Source of the DNA: Paenibacillus wynnii
GTDB lineage: Bacteria; Bacillota; Bacilli; Paenibacillales; Paenibacillaceae
Length of the DNA stretch: 64,000 nucleotides
Direction: 5' to 3'
Assembly (NCBI RefSeq): GCF_000757885.1
Contig: NZ_JQCR01000003.1
Location: forward strand, 2,046,001-2,110,000
Notes under the pieces: model-generated
Told to the model about the DNA's origin: nothing
Database searches by the model: none
What the model saw: the letters and a program-made list of their open reading frames with translations, nothing else
Position numbers and translations under genes: made by a program
In this document: positions 34,862 to 44,620 of the stretch, piece by piece
How the letters are laid out: every line of letters begins with the position of its first letter
How positions within the stretch are numbered: position 1 is the first letter of the stretch

Positions 34862-36313
34862 CTACTGAACTTTAATGGTATCAAAGAATTTCTCTTGTAC
34901 AATTTTAGCGGCGTTATCTAACTGTGTTTTAGAATCTGTACCTTTTTTGGAGAACAGCTCCTGAATTTCATTAGACATCGTAGCATAGTAGTCCTGAGTG
35001 TTATATTGCGCTTCAGGCTTGCCGTCGAGCAGAGCCATAATGTCAGGACTATATTGGTATACATTATCGAACTTGTCGTAAACCGCTTTAGTTTTCTTAC
35101 CAAACTCGGAATCCGCTGAGTAGTAGTCAAGAAGCGGTGGTATGAAGTATTTGCCGTCCGTTGTACGTTGTTGAAGAGTGGCATCCAGAGCTTCCAATCC
35201 TTTATCAGAGAAATAATCGAAAGTAATATAACGGAAAGCCATCTCTTGTTCGTCTTTGGTTGCATTTGGATTGATAACAAGATAGTCCCCACCGAGTACA
35301 CCTGTATGCTTACCGCCCTTTTCAGCCGCAGGCATCGGATAAGTCAGCACATCTTCAGGCTTCAATCCACCTTGATTCAACGCCTGCTCGATAACGCCGT
35401 CAGAACCTGCTATAACCATTGCAGTACGTCCTTGCTGGAAGGCGCCAACCGCGTCGCCCCAACCCAGTGCCCAGTCCTGAGGAATAGCATTAGCTTCCCA
35501 TCTCAGCTTTTTGTAGAAATCTAATGCTTTAACACCTGCTTCAGAGTTAAAGGTTGCAACCACTTTGTCTCCTTCAATCTTCTGGATTTCACCACCGGCT
35601 TCAAACAAGAAGTTAGTCCAGTTCCAGCCGGCTTCGTTGCCTTTACCCATTGGAGCGATACCCGAAATCCCCTTCTTGGGATCAGCTACGCCTTTGGCTG
35701 TATTCAGCATATCTTCCCAAGTCCAGTCCATGGAAGGAACAGCAACACCTTTGTCATCGAGCATTTTCTTATTAATCATCGTTGTCGTAACATAACCCTT
35801 TTGTGTTACACCGAAAACCTTACCGTCAATGATGAATTGATTTTGCAGAACAGGGTTGATTTGATCCTTGAATTCATATTTATTCCACAGATCCGTTACA
35901 TCGGCAACCCAGCCTCTTTCTACTAGAAATTTGGCTTCTGTTGCATAAGTATTGAAGAAAGTAGGCGCTTCGTTTGCAGCCATCTTCACACCGATTTCAC
36001 TTACATTGTACTGCCAGTCATCTTTTACAATCTCAACGTTCGGATATTCTGCCTGGAATCGTTTGATCTTGTCGTCTTCCTGTGTTCTAATTTCAGTCAA
36101 GTCAGGTGTAGGATAGTGGACCTTAATCGTCACTTTCCTATTCGTAATATCATCCTCTGCCGGAGCATTGGTTGGTGCATCGGTAGCCGTGTTAGTCACC
36201 GCCGGTGCATTATTACCTTTCTTATTCTCCGCTGCATTGTTGTTCCCGCCGCAAGCCGACAAGAGCGAGCCTGTCACAAGAAGGCATAGCAGCATGCTGG
36301 AAAATTTACGCAT
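34862..36313 (-). CDS. Extracellular sugar-binding lipoprotein (ABC transporter 2)
   Basis: A family 1 solute-binding protein of about 483 residues. The lipoprotein signal ends at TGSLLSACGGN. A low-complexity Asn/Ala/Thr linker follows, then the receptor fold (RFQAEYPNVEIVKDDWQYNV; FQQGRTAMVIAGSDGVIEQ). The frame extends to 36337; ATG 36313 after GGGGAG is the start. It is the last gene of its cluster, unlike transporter 1 where the receptor comes first. The gap to the upstream permease is about 125 bp and contains no terminator I could support. Ligand unknown. Confidence 0.92.
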   Translation of the reverse strand: MRKFSSMLLCLLVTGSLLSACGGNNNAAENKKGNNAPAVTNTATDAPTNAPAEDDITNRKVTIKVHYPTPDLTEIRTQEDDKIKRFQAEYPNVEIVKDDWQYNVSEIGVKMAANEAPTFFNTYATEAKFLVERGWVADVTDLWNKYEFKDQINPVLQNQFIIDGKVFGVTQKGYVTTTMINKKMLDDKGVAVPSMDWTWEDMLNTAKGVADPKKGISGIAPMGKGNEAGWNWTNFLFEAGGEIQKIEGDKVVATFNSEAGVKALDFYKKLRWEANAIPQDWALGWGDAVGAFQQGRTAMVIAGSDGVIEQALNQGGLKPEDVLTYPMPAAEKGGKHTGVLGGDYLVINPNATKDEQEMAFRYITFDYFSDKGLEALDATLQQRTTDGKYFIPPLLDYYSADSEFGKKTKAVYDKFDNVYQYSPDIMALLDGKPEAQYNTQDYYATMSNEIQELFSKKGTDSKTQLDNAAKIVQEKFFDTIKVQ

Positions 36314-36438
36314 TGAAACTCCCCTTTTCAATTTCATAATTATCTTACAACTTCATCATAAAAGAGAGAACGTTTCCAAACGAGGTGTATTTATATTCCT
36401 TTCATGTGCATGTTTACGATTCGCATGTCAACCTCTCA

Positions 36439-37311
36439 TTATCCCTTAACCGCCGACAAAGCAACCCCGCGCATAATGAATTTTTGGAAGATCAGGAATA
36501 CGATAACCGGAGGTAAGGTGACAATAAACAAAATGGCAAACTTGATATTCGTATTGAGCGCTCTCACATTAATTACATATTTATATACAGCTGTTGCGAG
36601 TGTGTACTTTTCTTCAGAGTGCATAACCAGCGATGGCCAGAACCAGTCATTCCAAGCTGTGGAGAAAATAAATATCGCCAGTGTCGCAAAAATCGGGATC
36701 GACAAAGGTACAGCGATCATGAAGAAGCTTCTTGGCTCCGAGGCGCCATCGATCCGTGCAGCTTCAAATATCTCGGGATGAATGCCATCAAAGAAATTTT
36801 TCAGCAACAGGAAGTAAAAGGTGTTCGCACCCGCCGGCAACCAGAACGCCGCATACTGATTCAGCAGTCCCAGTTCCTTTAAGTTCACGAAGTTCGGAAT
36901 CATGTAGCTGCTTGCCGGAATAAACAAGGTCATCAAGAAGAAGAAATAGAAAGCTTTTTTATAAGGGACATTCATACGGGAGATGCTAAATGATGCCATT
37001 CCCAGCACTACTAGCGTAACTATCATATTGCCTGCAAAAATATAAAGTGTATTTCGCAGGTACATCGGCAGATCCATATACTCCAACGCTTTGGATAAAT
37101 TCTCAAAGTGCCATTCCTGCGGAATGAAGTGCGGCGGGAAGGAATTTACTTCCTGATTGGACTTTAGCCCGTTGAACATTGTCATACTGATCGGGTAAAG
37201 CATGGTTAAGACCATAATGATGATGACCAGAACCATAATACCATAGACGATTTTATTACTTGTTTTTTTCAAATCATGCTCCGAAAGAATACCTCTATCT
37301 GCGCTCTTCAT
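36439..37311 (-). CDS. Carbohydrate ABC transporter permease (MalG/AraQ type)
   Basis: About 290 residues, six membrane segments. The EAA loop is EIFEAARIDGASEPRSFF and the end is GVALSAVKG. The frame opens further upstream at 37368, but ATG 37311 follows AAGGAGG and sits on the end of the preceding permease gene. It pairs with the permease at 37313-38236. The cluster encodes no ATPase, so a shared one is implied. Confidence 0.92.
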   Translation of the reverse strand: MKSADRGILSEHDLKKTSNKIVYGIMVLVIIIMVLTMLYPISMTMFNGLKSNQEVNSFPPHFIPQEWHFENLSKALEYMDLPMYLRNTLYIFAGNMIVTLVVLGMASFSISRMNVPYKKAFYFFFLMTLFIPASSYMIPNFVNLKELGLLNQYAAFWLPAGANTFYFLLLKNFFDGIHPEIFEAARIDGASEPRSFFMIAVPLSIPIFATLAIFIFSTAWNDWFWPSLVMHSEEKYTLATAVYKYVINVRALNTNIKFAILFIVTLPPVIVFLIFQKFIMRGVALSAVKG

Positions 37312-37312
37312 C

Positions 37313-38236
37313 CTAGATGTCCTCCTTATTAAGCTTGAACTGTAAAATGCCCAAACCGCCGAGGACAATGAACATTAGCATGCCAAGCGCCGTAGCTGTT
37401 CCATAATCCAATCTTGTAAACGCATATTTCACAATCAGCAGAGCATAGGTCAGCGTCGTATTGTTAGGACCACCGTCCAAGAGTGCCAGCTGGGATTGAT
37501 AGCCCTGTGAAGTACCAATAATCTGCAAGATCAGCATCAAAATGATCAAATTACGCATCGAAGGTAATGTAATATGACGAATCCGAGCCCACACTCCTGC
37601 ACCGTCTATCTCCGCTGCTTCATACCAGTCTCTCGGTATACTGAGCACAGCGGCCAGATATATCAACATCCCTGATCCAAACTGCTGCCAGGTTTCCATA
37701 AAGACAAGTGAGATCATCGACCATTTGGGATCTGTCAGAAAAGAAATCTGATCGAGTCCGAACGTTGTTAGCAACGCGTTAATGGGCCCAACCGGATCAT
37801 ACAGCCATCTCCATAGACCATATAACACGACACCCGGCACAACAAACGGAAGATACGCCGCGACCCGCACAAAACCTCCGAATTTCCGCAATTCAGAAAT
37901 GGCTATGGCAAAGGCAATCGGTACCCAGAAACCAATGATTAGACAGAGGACCATATAATACAATGTGTTCTTAACGGCCTTCAAAACATCAGGATCGCTC
38001 AAAGCCCTGGAGTAATTCTCCAAACCGACAAAATGGTTTCCTTTGACGAAGTCCACATAATAAAAGCTGTAAAGAAGCCCCTTGAAAATAGGAACCCACA
38101 TAAACATAATAAAGATGATAATCGCGGGTACGAGGAACATATATCCCCAGAAGTTTTTTTTCCATCGGTTTTGCTTGTAGGGCTTGCTTTCCTTTATAGC
38201 TGGATGCTGCTCAATCATTGATGCAGTTTGGTTCAT
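37313..38236 (-). CDS. Carbohydrate ABC transporter permease (MalF/UgpA type)
   Basis: A 307-residue permease with a cytosolic N-terminal tail, then six membrane segments. The EAA loop is DWYEAAEIDGAGVWARIRHI. The extracytoplasmic loop before it includes DPVGPINALLTTFGLDQISF, typical of this subfamily. The ATG follows a GGGAG site. It is the first transport gene after the two-component genes. Confidence 0.92.
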   Translation of the reverse strand: MNQTASMIEQHPAIKESKPYKQNRWKKNFWGYMFLVPAIIIFIMFMWVPIFKGLLYSFYYVDFVKGNHFVGLENYSRALSDPDVLKAVKNTLYYMVLCLIIGFWVPIAFAIAISELRKFGGFVRVAAYLPFVVPGVVLYGLWRWLYDPVGPINALLTTFGLDQISFLTDPKWSMISLVFMETWQQFGSGMLIYLAAVLSIPRDWYEAAEIDGAGVWARIRHITLPSMRNLIILMLILQIIGTSQGYQSQLALLDGGPNNTTLTYALLIVKYAFTRLDYGTATALGMLMFIVLGGLGILQFKLNKEDI

Positions 38237-38353
38237 CAGGCTCCCTCTTTCCTTTTTCTTTCAGCATCTTTATACAAAATGCCTTCCTACTTAAATTGTA
38301 GAAAAAGAGGGTTATATTGAACATGTCTAAATCTACCGCAATGATGGGTGTTC

Positions 38354-39682
38354 TTACTTCTTCAAATCACTGGGGCTAATTCCGTAATATTTTTTGAATA
38401 TTTTGCTAAAATGCTCCGGTGATTCATAGCCCACCTTCTCCGAAATCTCGTACCTCCGTAAATCTGTATTCAAAATCAACTCACGGCTCTCTTCCATCCG
38501 AAGCTTGATTACGTATTCCCATAAATTGAAGCCGGTATTTTTTTTGAAAAGGTAGCTGAGATAGTTGGGACTTACATGATTTTTCTTAGCCACCTCATGG
38601 ATCGTCAATCCCTTTTGCGTATAGTTCTCCTCGATGTATTCCTTGGCCTTCTGTACAATAAGGTTGCTGCGGGTATGCAGTTCCTCAGCGGAGGGGTCCG
38701 CCGTATAGTTGTTCCAGTTAAAATCCCCATAATAAAACACATAATAGTCGCTGTGCTCCTCGTTCCATAGAATCGCTTTGGAGGCTTGTCGGTTAAGAAC
38801 ATCCATGAATGAGATTCCTTTTAGAATCTGACTAATGCCCACGACACAATTGACATGCAAATATTTATGTATATTAAAATGGAGGCTGCGGCCCAGAATA
38901 TCCAGCCTGTTAATTTGACCTGCAGCTGTTTCCGCATAGCTCTGCTCATCCCACTGAATAATGACTGATATTTCTTCATCCGGTGAATAAAAGGCGATGG
39001 ATTTCCATTCCTGATCCAATAGCTCCTTGGCAATATTCAGCACTGCATAGCGTAGGAGAAGCCCGTCCCGCGCACTGTATTTTTTGTTCGTAGCGTCAAC
39101 AGTAAGCGGAGCTTTAATCTTGATAATCGAGAAAAAAGGGCCCTGCAAGCCCAACGTGTCCAATTTCTCCAAAGAACTTTGGTTACTAAGCACAGAGGTA
39201 CTGTCTAGGAGCAGCAAGTTCAACAACTCACTATATTCAGGAAGTGGCTCCTCCAGGCGGAAATACTCACCCATGCCAGGTGTGAAAGTAGCTAGCTCCG
39301 GTGATGGTTTACCCATTTTAAGCAAAACATTTCGTACAGAATCCAAAAATTGCTCGCTGTTAAGCGGCTTGATTAAATAATCCTTGGCTCCAAGACGTAC
39401 GGCCATCTGGGCATATTGAAATGTTTCGTGGGCGGATATGACAATCGTCTGAACCCACGGCTTCGCCAGCTTGGCATGCTGCATCAACTCAATTCCGCTC
39501 ATCGCCCCCATCTGGATATCGGTGACCAGTAGATCGATGTCTTCCATCCGGATACAGTCCAACGCCTCGAACCCGCTAAGTGCGGTATAGATATGACCTA
39601 CATCCAGACCTGAAGAAGCTAACAAGCTGCTCAGGCCTTTGCAAATTAGCGGTTCGTCATCTACAACCAGAATATTATACAT
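38354..39682 (-). CDS. YesN-type response regulator (receiver + AraC HTH)
   Basis: A 442-residue regulator. The receiver has VDDEPLICKG, the probable phospho-Asp in DLLVTDIQMGAMSGIEL, and Lys in YLIKPLNSEQF. After the Asp it reads QMGAMSG instead of the common RMPxMDG. A long central region of about 200 residues links it to the AraC-type helix-turn-helix at 335-440 (GLTIHEVAKKNHVSPNYLSY; GYESPEHFSKIFKKYYG). The ATG follows AAAGGAG. It lies between its kinase and the transporter-2 permeases and presumably controls them. Confidence 0.92.
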   Translation of the reverse strand: MYNILVVDDEPLICKGLSSLLASSGLDVGHIYTALSGFEALDCIRMEDIDLLVTDIQMGAMSGIELMQHAKLAKPWVQTIVISAHETFQYAQMAVRLGAKDYLIKPLNSEQFLDSVRNVLLKMGKPSPELATFTPGMGEYFRLEEPLPEYSELLNLLLLDSTSVLSNQSSLEKLDTLGLQGPFFSIIKIKAPLTVDATNKKYSARDGLLLRYAVLNIAKELLDQEWKSIAFYSPDEEISVIIQWDEQSYAETAAGQINRLDILGRSLHFNIHKYLHVNCVVGISQILKGISFMDVLNRQASKAILWNEEHSDYYVFYYGDFNWNNYTADPSAEELHTRSNLIVQKAKEYIEENYTQKGLTIHEVAKKNHVSPNYLSYLFKKNTGFNLWEYVIKLRMEESRELILNTDLRRYEISEKVGYESPEHFSKIFKKYYGISPSDLKK

Positions 39683-39700
39683 AGGTAATTCTCCTTTACT

Positions 39701-41488
39701 CTAAATTTCCGGTGTCGGGAGCTTAACGGTTACTATAGTCCCTCCCGCGTCACGTTGCTCATAGCTCATTCCATAATCAGGCCCAAAATGCAGTTGAATG
39801 CGCTGATTTATATTGCGGATGCCGTATCCGCTAAGCGTATTGGGCTCCTCATCATTTAACAATTTACCTATTGTTTCATAATCCACTGGTTTATACCCGT
39901 TATCTTCAATAGTAATGATAATACTCTCGTCCCGCTCGAAAGCACTAATGATGATTACTCCGTCTTCCGCCATATTTTTCACACCATGGATAATTGCATT
40001 CTCTATAAGAGGCTGCAAGGTGATTTTGGGAATGAGATTAAGCTTGGTGTCGGCCTCGATATTCCAGACTACCTCAAAGACATAATCGTAACGAAGCTGC
40101 TGCAGTTTGATATACGCAGAGGCATGTTCCAGCTCTTCCTCCAGTGTAATGAGCTCCCGTCCACGACTCAGGCTGATTTTCATCAACTTAGAAAGCTCCT
40201 TGATCATCACGGCAGATTCGACATTACCTTCGAGTGAGCTTTTCCAATAGATACTTTCCAGCGTGTTATATAGTAAATGGGGGTTGATCTGCTGATAGAG
40301 CAGCTGCAGCTGTGATTCCTTCTGCTTCAATTCCATTTGGTACTTATAAGTGATTAAGCTGTTTAGTCTTCGGGCCATATCATAAGTAGATCCAATCAGC
40401 ACACTTACTTCATCATTGCTCCCCCGTCGTGGTGTCTCAGGAACCCGATTGCCAGGTTCGTATTTGCGGACGAAAAAAGCAAGCTTTTGCAGCGGTGTCA
40501 TGAGTGAGCGCCAAAAATAGGTGATAATAATAAGTCCGAACAAGGCATAAGCAACGGTTATATATTGAATAACCCTTTTCATTTCGTTCTGCTGTTGCAA
40601 TAGTGCTTTGACGGGTATTTTATAGATGAGTTTTTGTCCAAGAGAATGGTTATTATTGACGACATAAATAAAGTCAGAGGTAATTACATCCACTGTACCT
40701 TCAGGATCTTCCGTCTCGATGACCTCCGGTAAAGTAATGATCTCACCTGTCACGTCTGAAGTGGAAGCCAGCACACGGTTATTCGAGTCCGTCAGATAGA
40801 TTTCTCCATCCGGCAAGGAGATGTTTTTGAGCGATTCACCGATTTTGGATTCCATTTTCGTTACCACTAGCACCCCGATCGTTCCGGTACCCTTATAAAT
40901 GTTGTTCACAGCTCTAATATACGTAAGTGTCTTCAGGTTCTCGGCCTGCGGACTCAGTTTCTCCACGAACATCAGGTATCCGCGCCCTTTTTGCTCCACT
41001 GCATGTTTGAACCAGTACGGCTCTTCTCCTTTGGTAAAGAAATAAACCCCTGACTTTTTGAGTTGAGGGAAATTAGGCGCGAAAAAGTAGTACTCCTGTG
41101 GGTCATAGATATAGAGGGAATAATAAATGCCGTCCTTTCGCTCCACTTCCTGCGAGTAGCTGGCCAAGAGCTTTTCTATATTCTCATATCTCTTTACCCG
41201 CTCTAGAACCGGATCATTTCCGGTCATATTAATCTGCTGCAAAATAGGATTCTGGATAACTGTCGATGTGATTTTGTTGACGGTCTCAATATCCCTGTTA
41301 ATTATAGTGAAGTTCTGTTTGTTCAATTCCACATAAGCGTTGGTTACATGACGCTTGAGAATTTGCTCGGCCTTCATATTTCCGTAGCTGTTCAGTATCA
41401 ATATTGGCGAAATCATAATCAGAAACAGCAATAAAAGCTGCTGCTTTACGTTCAGCTTCACAAGCGGCTTTATCAGCCCAGACAACAT
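39701..41488 (-). CDS. YesM-type sensor histidine kinase
   Basis: About 595 residues. An N-terminal membrane helix (LLLLFLIMISPILILNSYG), an extracellular sensor of about 270 residues, and a second helix (VAYALFGLIIITYFW) are followed by HAMP. The kinase core has phospho-His in QQINPHLLYNTLESI. The ATPase has QPLIENAIIHG and EDNGYKPV; the usual G in DNGxG is replaced. The frame extends to 41509; ATG 41488 after GGAGGTGGATAGG is the start. A cre-like AAAGCGCTTACC lies about 40 bp upstream. It sits 18 bp from the regulator gene. Confidence 0.91.
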   Translation of the reverse strand: MLSGLIKPLVKLNVKQQLLLLFLIMISPILILNSYGNMKAEQILKRHVTNAYVELNKQNFTIINRDIETVNKITSTVIQNPILQQINMTGNDPVLERVKRYENIEKLLASYSQEVERKDGIYYSLYIYDPQEYYFFAPNFPQLKKSGVYFFTKGEEPYWFKHAVEQKGRGYLMFVEKLSPQAENLKTLTYIRAVNNIYKGTGTIGVLVVTKMESKIGESLKNISLPDGEIYLTDSNNRVLASTSDVTGEIITLPEVIETEDPEGTVDVITSDFIYVVNNNHSLGQKLIYKIPVKALLQQQNEMKRVIQYITVAYALFGLIIITYFWRSLMTPLQKLAFFVRKYEPGNRVPETPRRGSNDEVSVLIGSTYDMARRLNSLITYKYQMELKQKESQLQLLYQQINPHLLYNTLESIYWKSSLEGNVESAVMIKELSKLMKISLSRGRELITLEEELEHASAYIKLQQLRYDYVFEVVWNIEADTKLNLIPKITLQPLIENAIIHGVKNMAEDGVIIISAFERDESIIITIEDNGYKPVDYETIGKLLNDEEPNTLSGYGIRNINQRIQLHFGPDYGMSYEQRDAGGTIVTVKLPTPEI

Positions 41489-41628
41489 CCTATCCACCTC
41501 CAGCTTCAATACTATAACAAAGCGTAAAGCGCTTACCTATGTTCATTTTAAAGTTTATTAGGTGCATTTGTATGTAGTTTTTTTCTGTTGGCGGGGTGTT
41601 ATATGGCAGGTGATCAGGTCGTCACTAC

Positions 41629-41760
41629 GTAGAGTGTTTGGACTTTCGGCCGCTGTTGTCTCCGGATTTTTTTGATTTTGACCGCTTATTAGCGGATAAA
41701 ATCCGGATACAAAGGCGGACGCTGACGCTCCTACAGTTCCAAACCTCCACTTCGTGACTC
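41629..41760 (+). repeat. Palindromic dispersed repeat, copy E (divergent)
   Basis: Core arms 41656-41670 and 41698-41712 (15 bp, one mismatch). The inner loop folds differently from the other copies (ACCGCTTATTAGCGG). The right flank AGGCGGACGCTGACGC resembles the flank of copies A and D. Confidence 0.7.
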
Positions 41761-42099
41761 CAATCACCTGGCTTCTTAAAAGCCCGCAAACAGAAAAAAG
41801 ATGTGGGGCAGGTGGTTCGGTCCATGTGATTTCACATGAGACCTCACTGATGCTAAAACTAGAGATTTACTGGAACAGAGGCGGGCGCTGACGCCACTAT
41901 AGTTCCAAACCTCTTCCCAAACACAAAAGGCTTGGGAAAAGGAGCATCGGCCCATGTTTCACATGGTACCCATTATAGAACTAGCAAGCTCTGACTTACG
42001 GGATAATGGGGGCGCTGCCAAGACCTCCACTTCGTGACTCCTATCATCAATAAGAACACCTTAATAATCCTACTCATCACCTCAGCTGGAGGTAAAGGT

Positions 42100-42185
42100 G
42101 ATTCCTGAATGAACAAAGAAAACGCTCCTTGTGAAATGGATAGGTGGAACTCCATTTTCCAATGAGCGATTTCTTTTACTGAAAA
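42100..42185 (-). repeat. Second hairpin of the repeat element, attached to copy C
   Basis: Read on the minus strand, AAAGAAATCGCTC pairs with GAGCGTTTTCTTT, enclosing a small hairpin TGGAA-AATGGAG-TTCCA. This is homologous to 51446-51508 and to the sequence around the transposase ATG in the first IS element. No transposase follows here. Confidence 0.6.
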
Positions 42186-42224
42186 AGTTTTTTATGTTTG
42201 GCCCCCCCCCCCCCGGAAATTAGC

Positions 42225-42355
42225 GGAGAGGACGGAACGATTGTGGAAAAGCGACAGCGTTCGCCTTTGTCTCCAGATGTACACTGCTAAGTGTAATTCA
42301 ATACATCTGGAGACAACAGCGATTGGAACAACGGTCCGTTCGCGGAGCGGCCTAC
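42225..42355 (-). repeat. Palindromic dispersed repeat, copy C
   Basis: Perfect 15-bp core arms 42267-42281 and 42302-42316. The arm ends in ATGTA/TACAT where copies A, B and D have ATTTT/AAAAT, a five-base compensated change. Its edge lies 10 bp from the hmp stop codon. A 13-C homopolymer (42202-42214) precedes it. Confidence 0.85.
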
Positions 42356-42364
42356 AGAACAAGC

Positions 42365-43585
42365 CTAGCCCTCTAAAGCCGCAGCCGGGCCAAAGAATTC
42401 AAAATGAATATCACTTGCAGGGACTTCCCACTCTTTTAACGCGCTGTTCACAGCCTTCATAAAAGGCAAAGGTCCGCAGAAGTAGAACGCAGCATCTTTG
42501 GATGGGATCTTGCTTTGCAGCCAAGGAAGATCAATGAAGCCCGCTTTATGATAGGCATCCCCCTCTTGATCTTCCGCTGTTGGAGCTTCGTAGCACCAGG
42601 AGGCTGAGATTAGAGGGTTCTCACGAGTCAGCAGCTCGACTTCTTTCCGAAGTGCATGAGACAGGCCGTTCTGAGCTGCATGAATAAAAGTAACTTGTCG
42701 ATCCGGTTCAGTCTCCGCCAGAGTGTTCAGCATACTAATCATTGGTGTTAATCCTACTCCACCGCTTATAAGTACAACGGGTCTCTTATCCTCGCGGTTT
42801 AATACAAATTCGCCCGCTGGAGCGGATAACAACAAGGTCCCGCCTTCCTTCACTTGCTCATGCAGATATTGAGATACTTTTCCTGCCGGCCGATCCAGAA
42901 TCGCATCTTCACGCTTCACTGAAATACGGTAATAGGATTTGCCGGGTGCTTCGGAAAGGCTATATTGACGGATATGTGTATTGTTTTCTCCAGGGATATC
43001 GAGCTTTACACTGATATACTGTCCTGGTTCGAAGGAGGCAATCGCTTGACCATCCTCGGGAACCAAATAAAAGGAGGTAATTACGTTGCTCTCTTGGATC
43101 TTGCGTTCTACACGGAAAGCTCTGAAATCAGCCCAACCACCCGTTTGATTTTCAGCTTGTTTATACATTTGATCTTCAACGCCGATAAAAGCCCCCGCGA
43201 TCACCCCATAGGCTTCAGCCCATGCCTCAAGGATCTCATCCGTTGCTGCATCCCCGAGTACTTCTTTAATCGCTGCCAAAAGATACTTCCCTACGATTGG
43301 ATAATGCTCTGCCTGAATGCCTAGACTCCGATGCTTATGGGCAATCTGCTTCACCACCGGTAGAATTTCCTCAAGACGGTCAATATATTGGGCTGCGGCA
43401 TAGACCGTGTTAGCCAATGCAGCCTGCTGTCTGCCCTGCTTTTGGTTCGCGTGATTAAAAATGTTCAAAAGCTCCGGATGATTCGTAAATAGCATTTGAT
43501 AGAATTGTGTTGTGATAGCTGTACCGTGGACCTCTAGAACAGGTACGGTTGATTTAATCGTGTTGATTGTTTTTTCACTTAACAT
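42365..43585 (-). CDS. hmp: Flavohemoglobin (nitric oxide dioxygenase)
   Basis: Detoxifies NO to nitrate using O2 and NAD(P)H. Three domains are seen. The globin (about 1-138) has the proximal histidine in IAHKHRSLGI. The FAD domain has RQYSLSEAPG. The NAD domain has LISGGVGLTPMISML and ends FEFFGPAAALEG. 406 residues, full length. ATG after GGAGGG. Two Fnr-type boxes lie upstream, the nearer correctly placed before a TATACT -10. The gene ends almost on repeat copy C, so its transcript's 3' end probably falls in that palindrome. Confidence 0.97.
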   Translation of the reverse strand: MLSEKTINTIKSTVPVLEVHGTAITTQFYQMLFTNHPELLNIFNHANQKQGRQQAALANTVYAAAQYIDRLEEILPVVKQIAHKHRSLGIQAEHYPIVGKYLLAAIKEVLGDAATDEILEAWAEAYGVIAGAFIGVEDQMYKQAENQTGGWADFRAFRVERKIQESNVITSFYLVPEDGQAIASFEPGQYISVKLDIPGENNTHIRQYSLSEAPGKSYYRISVKREDAILDRPAGKVSQYLHEQVKEGGTLLLSAPAGEFVLNREDKRPVVLISGGVGLTPMISMLNTLAETEPDRQVTFIHAAQNGLSHALRKEVELLTRENPLISASWCYEAPTAEDQEGDAYHKAGFIDLPWLQSKIPSKDAAFYFCGPLPFMKAVNSALKEWEVPASDIHFEFFGPAAALEG

Positions 43586-43624
43586 ACGAATCCCTCCGCT
43601 TCTTTTATCCTTAACCTGTGTTTA

Positions 43625-43697
43625 AGTATAGAAGATGCAGGCTTACAATTAGTGATCCTAGTCACATTAAAAACAAACATTTGTGACAAATGTCACA
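43625..43697 (-). promoter_or_regulatory. Two Fnr-type boxes and promoter of hmp
   Basis: AGTGATCCTAGTCACA (43651-43666) and the exact-consensus TGTGACAAATGTCACA (43682-43697), centres 31 bp apart. A minus-strand -10 TATACT (43625-43630) puts the nearer box about 40.5 bp upstream of the start. Confidence 0.7.
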
Positions 43698-43699
43698 TT

Positions 43700-44506
43700 T
43701 CATTCTCTAGTATAGAGGTTCATTCGAAGCCAGGAAGCACATGCATCGGTCCAACCTTTTACATGTTCATCCTCTTCTGCCATTCCAAGCCCATGATAAC
43801 CATGAGCATATACGTGAAGATCAAAGGGTACACCTTGACGCCTTAAAGCAGCTGCAAAGATAAGACTGTTTTCAACCGGAACCGCATCATCATCGGCAGT
43901 ATGCCATAAGAAAACAGGAGGAGTATCTGCTCCCACCTGAAGCTCACTGCTTAGAAGATTTACCAGCTCTGCTTCTGGAGAAATGCCCAGCAGGTTTTCT
44001 TTTGAACCCTGGTGTCCGTATTCATCCTGCATCGAGATTACAGGGTAGCACAGAATCATCAAATCAGGGCGGCTGGATTGGCGCTCTATCGGATCGCTTG
44101 CTTCAGTGTTCCCCATATCAAATAACACCCCGGCTGTAGACGCTAGATGTCCCCCTGCAGAGAATCCCAATATCCCTATTCGTCCTTTATCCACCCGGAA
44201 TTGTTCGGCATGATGTCGAACCGTCCGAATTGCCCGATGCGCATCCTGCAAGGCATGGGGATAACGGTATGGAGCTACACGGTAACGGAGTACAAATGCA
44301 GAAATGCCAAGCGTGTTCAACCATCTCGCTATCGGTTCTCCTTCATGATCTGCCCGCATCCCATAACCGCCGCCCGGACATATGACTACAGCAGCATTTC
44401 GATCCCCTTCTACCAAAAACGGTTCAATAGCCGGACAATCCTCATCCATAGCGCCCTCCGCTCCCGGAGCTCCATCTGGCCATAATAGCAGCATGTTCTT
44501 CAACAT
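43700..44506 (-). CDS. Alpha/beta hydrolase, acetylesterase-like
   Basis: A 268-residue cytosolic alpha/beta hydrolase of the BD-FAE/xylan esterase-like type. The oxyanion region is CPGGGYGMRADHEGEP. The nucleophile elbow is GFSAGGHLAST. The probable acid is in WHTADDDAVPVENS, and the catalytic His in HGYHGLGM. No signal peptide. Its own stop overlaps the hmp upstream region. It has the same orientation as the pgmB/GH65 genes but is separated by a terminator. Acetylated sugar esters are a reasonable substrate guess. Confidence 0.88.
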   Translation of the reverse strand: MLKNMLLLWPDGAPGAEGAMDEDCPAIEPFLVEGDRNAAVVICPGGGYGMRADHEGEPIARWLNTLGISAFVLRYRVAPYRYPHALQDAHRAIRTVRHHAEQFRVDKGRIGILGFSAGGHLASTAGVLFDMGNTEASDPIERQSSRPDLMILCYPVISMQDEYGHQGSKENLLGISPEAELVNLLSSELQVGADTPPVFLWHTADDDAVPVENSLIFAAALRRQGVPFDLHVYAHGYHGLGMAEEDEHVKGWTDACASWLRMNLYTRE

Positions 44507-44620
44507 CTTTCAAACTTCCCTTCTATATATACTCTGCAAAATTGGTGGATTAAAGCAATCTTACTTCATTATAAATCCGTGTTTCAAGAGATACCCCTAA
44601 CTCTGCCGCAAAAATAATTC

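Larger units (their letters stand above)
41489..42364. other. Gene-free patchwork of repeats between kinase 2 and hmp
   Basis: Nothing here codes for a supportable protein. It holds palindromic repeats E and C, partial direct repeats of GGCGGACGCTGACGC...TTCCAAACCTC (about 41714, 41881) and of ACCTCCACTTCGTGACTCC (about 41743, 42023). Two small hairpins have matching form (CCATGTGATTTCACATG at about 41821; CCATGTTTCACATGG near 41952). A run of 13 C (42202-42214) lies at the edge of copy C. Confidence 0.75.

Noticed and set aside
42241..42462. Short plus-strand ORF across repeat C and the hmp end
   Set aside because: Overlaps the palindrome and is antisense to hmp; no features.
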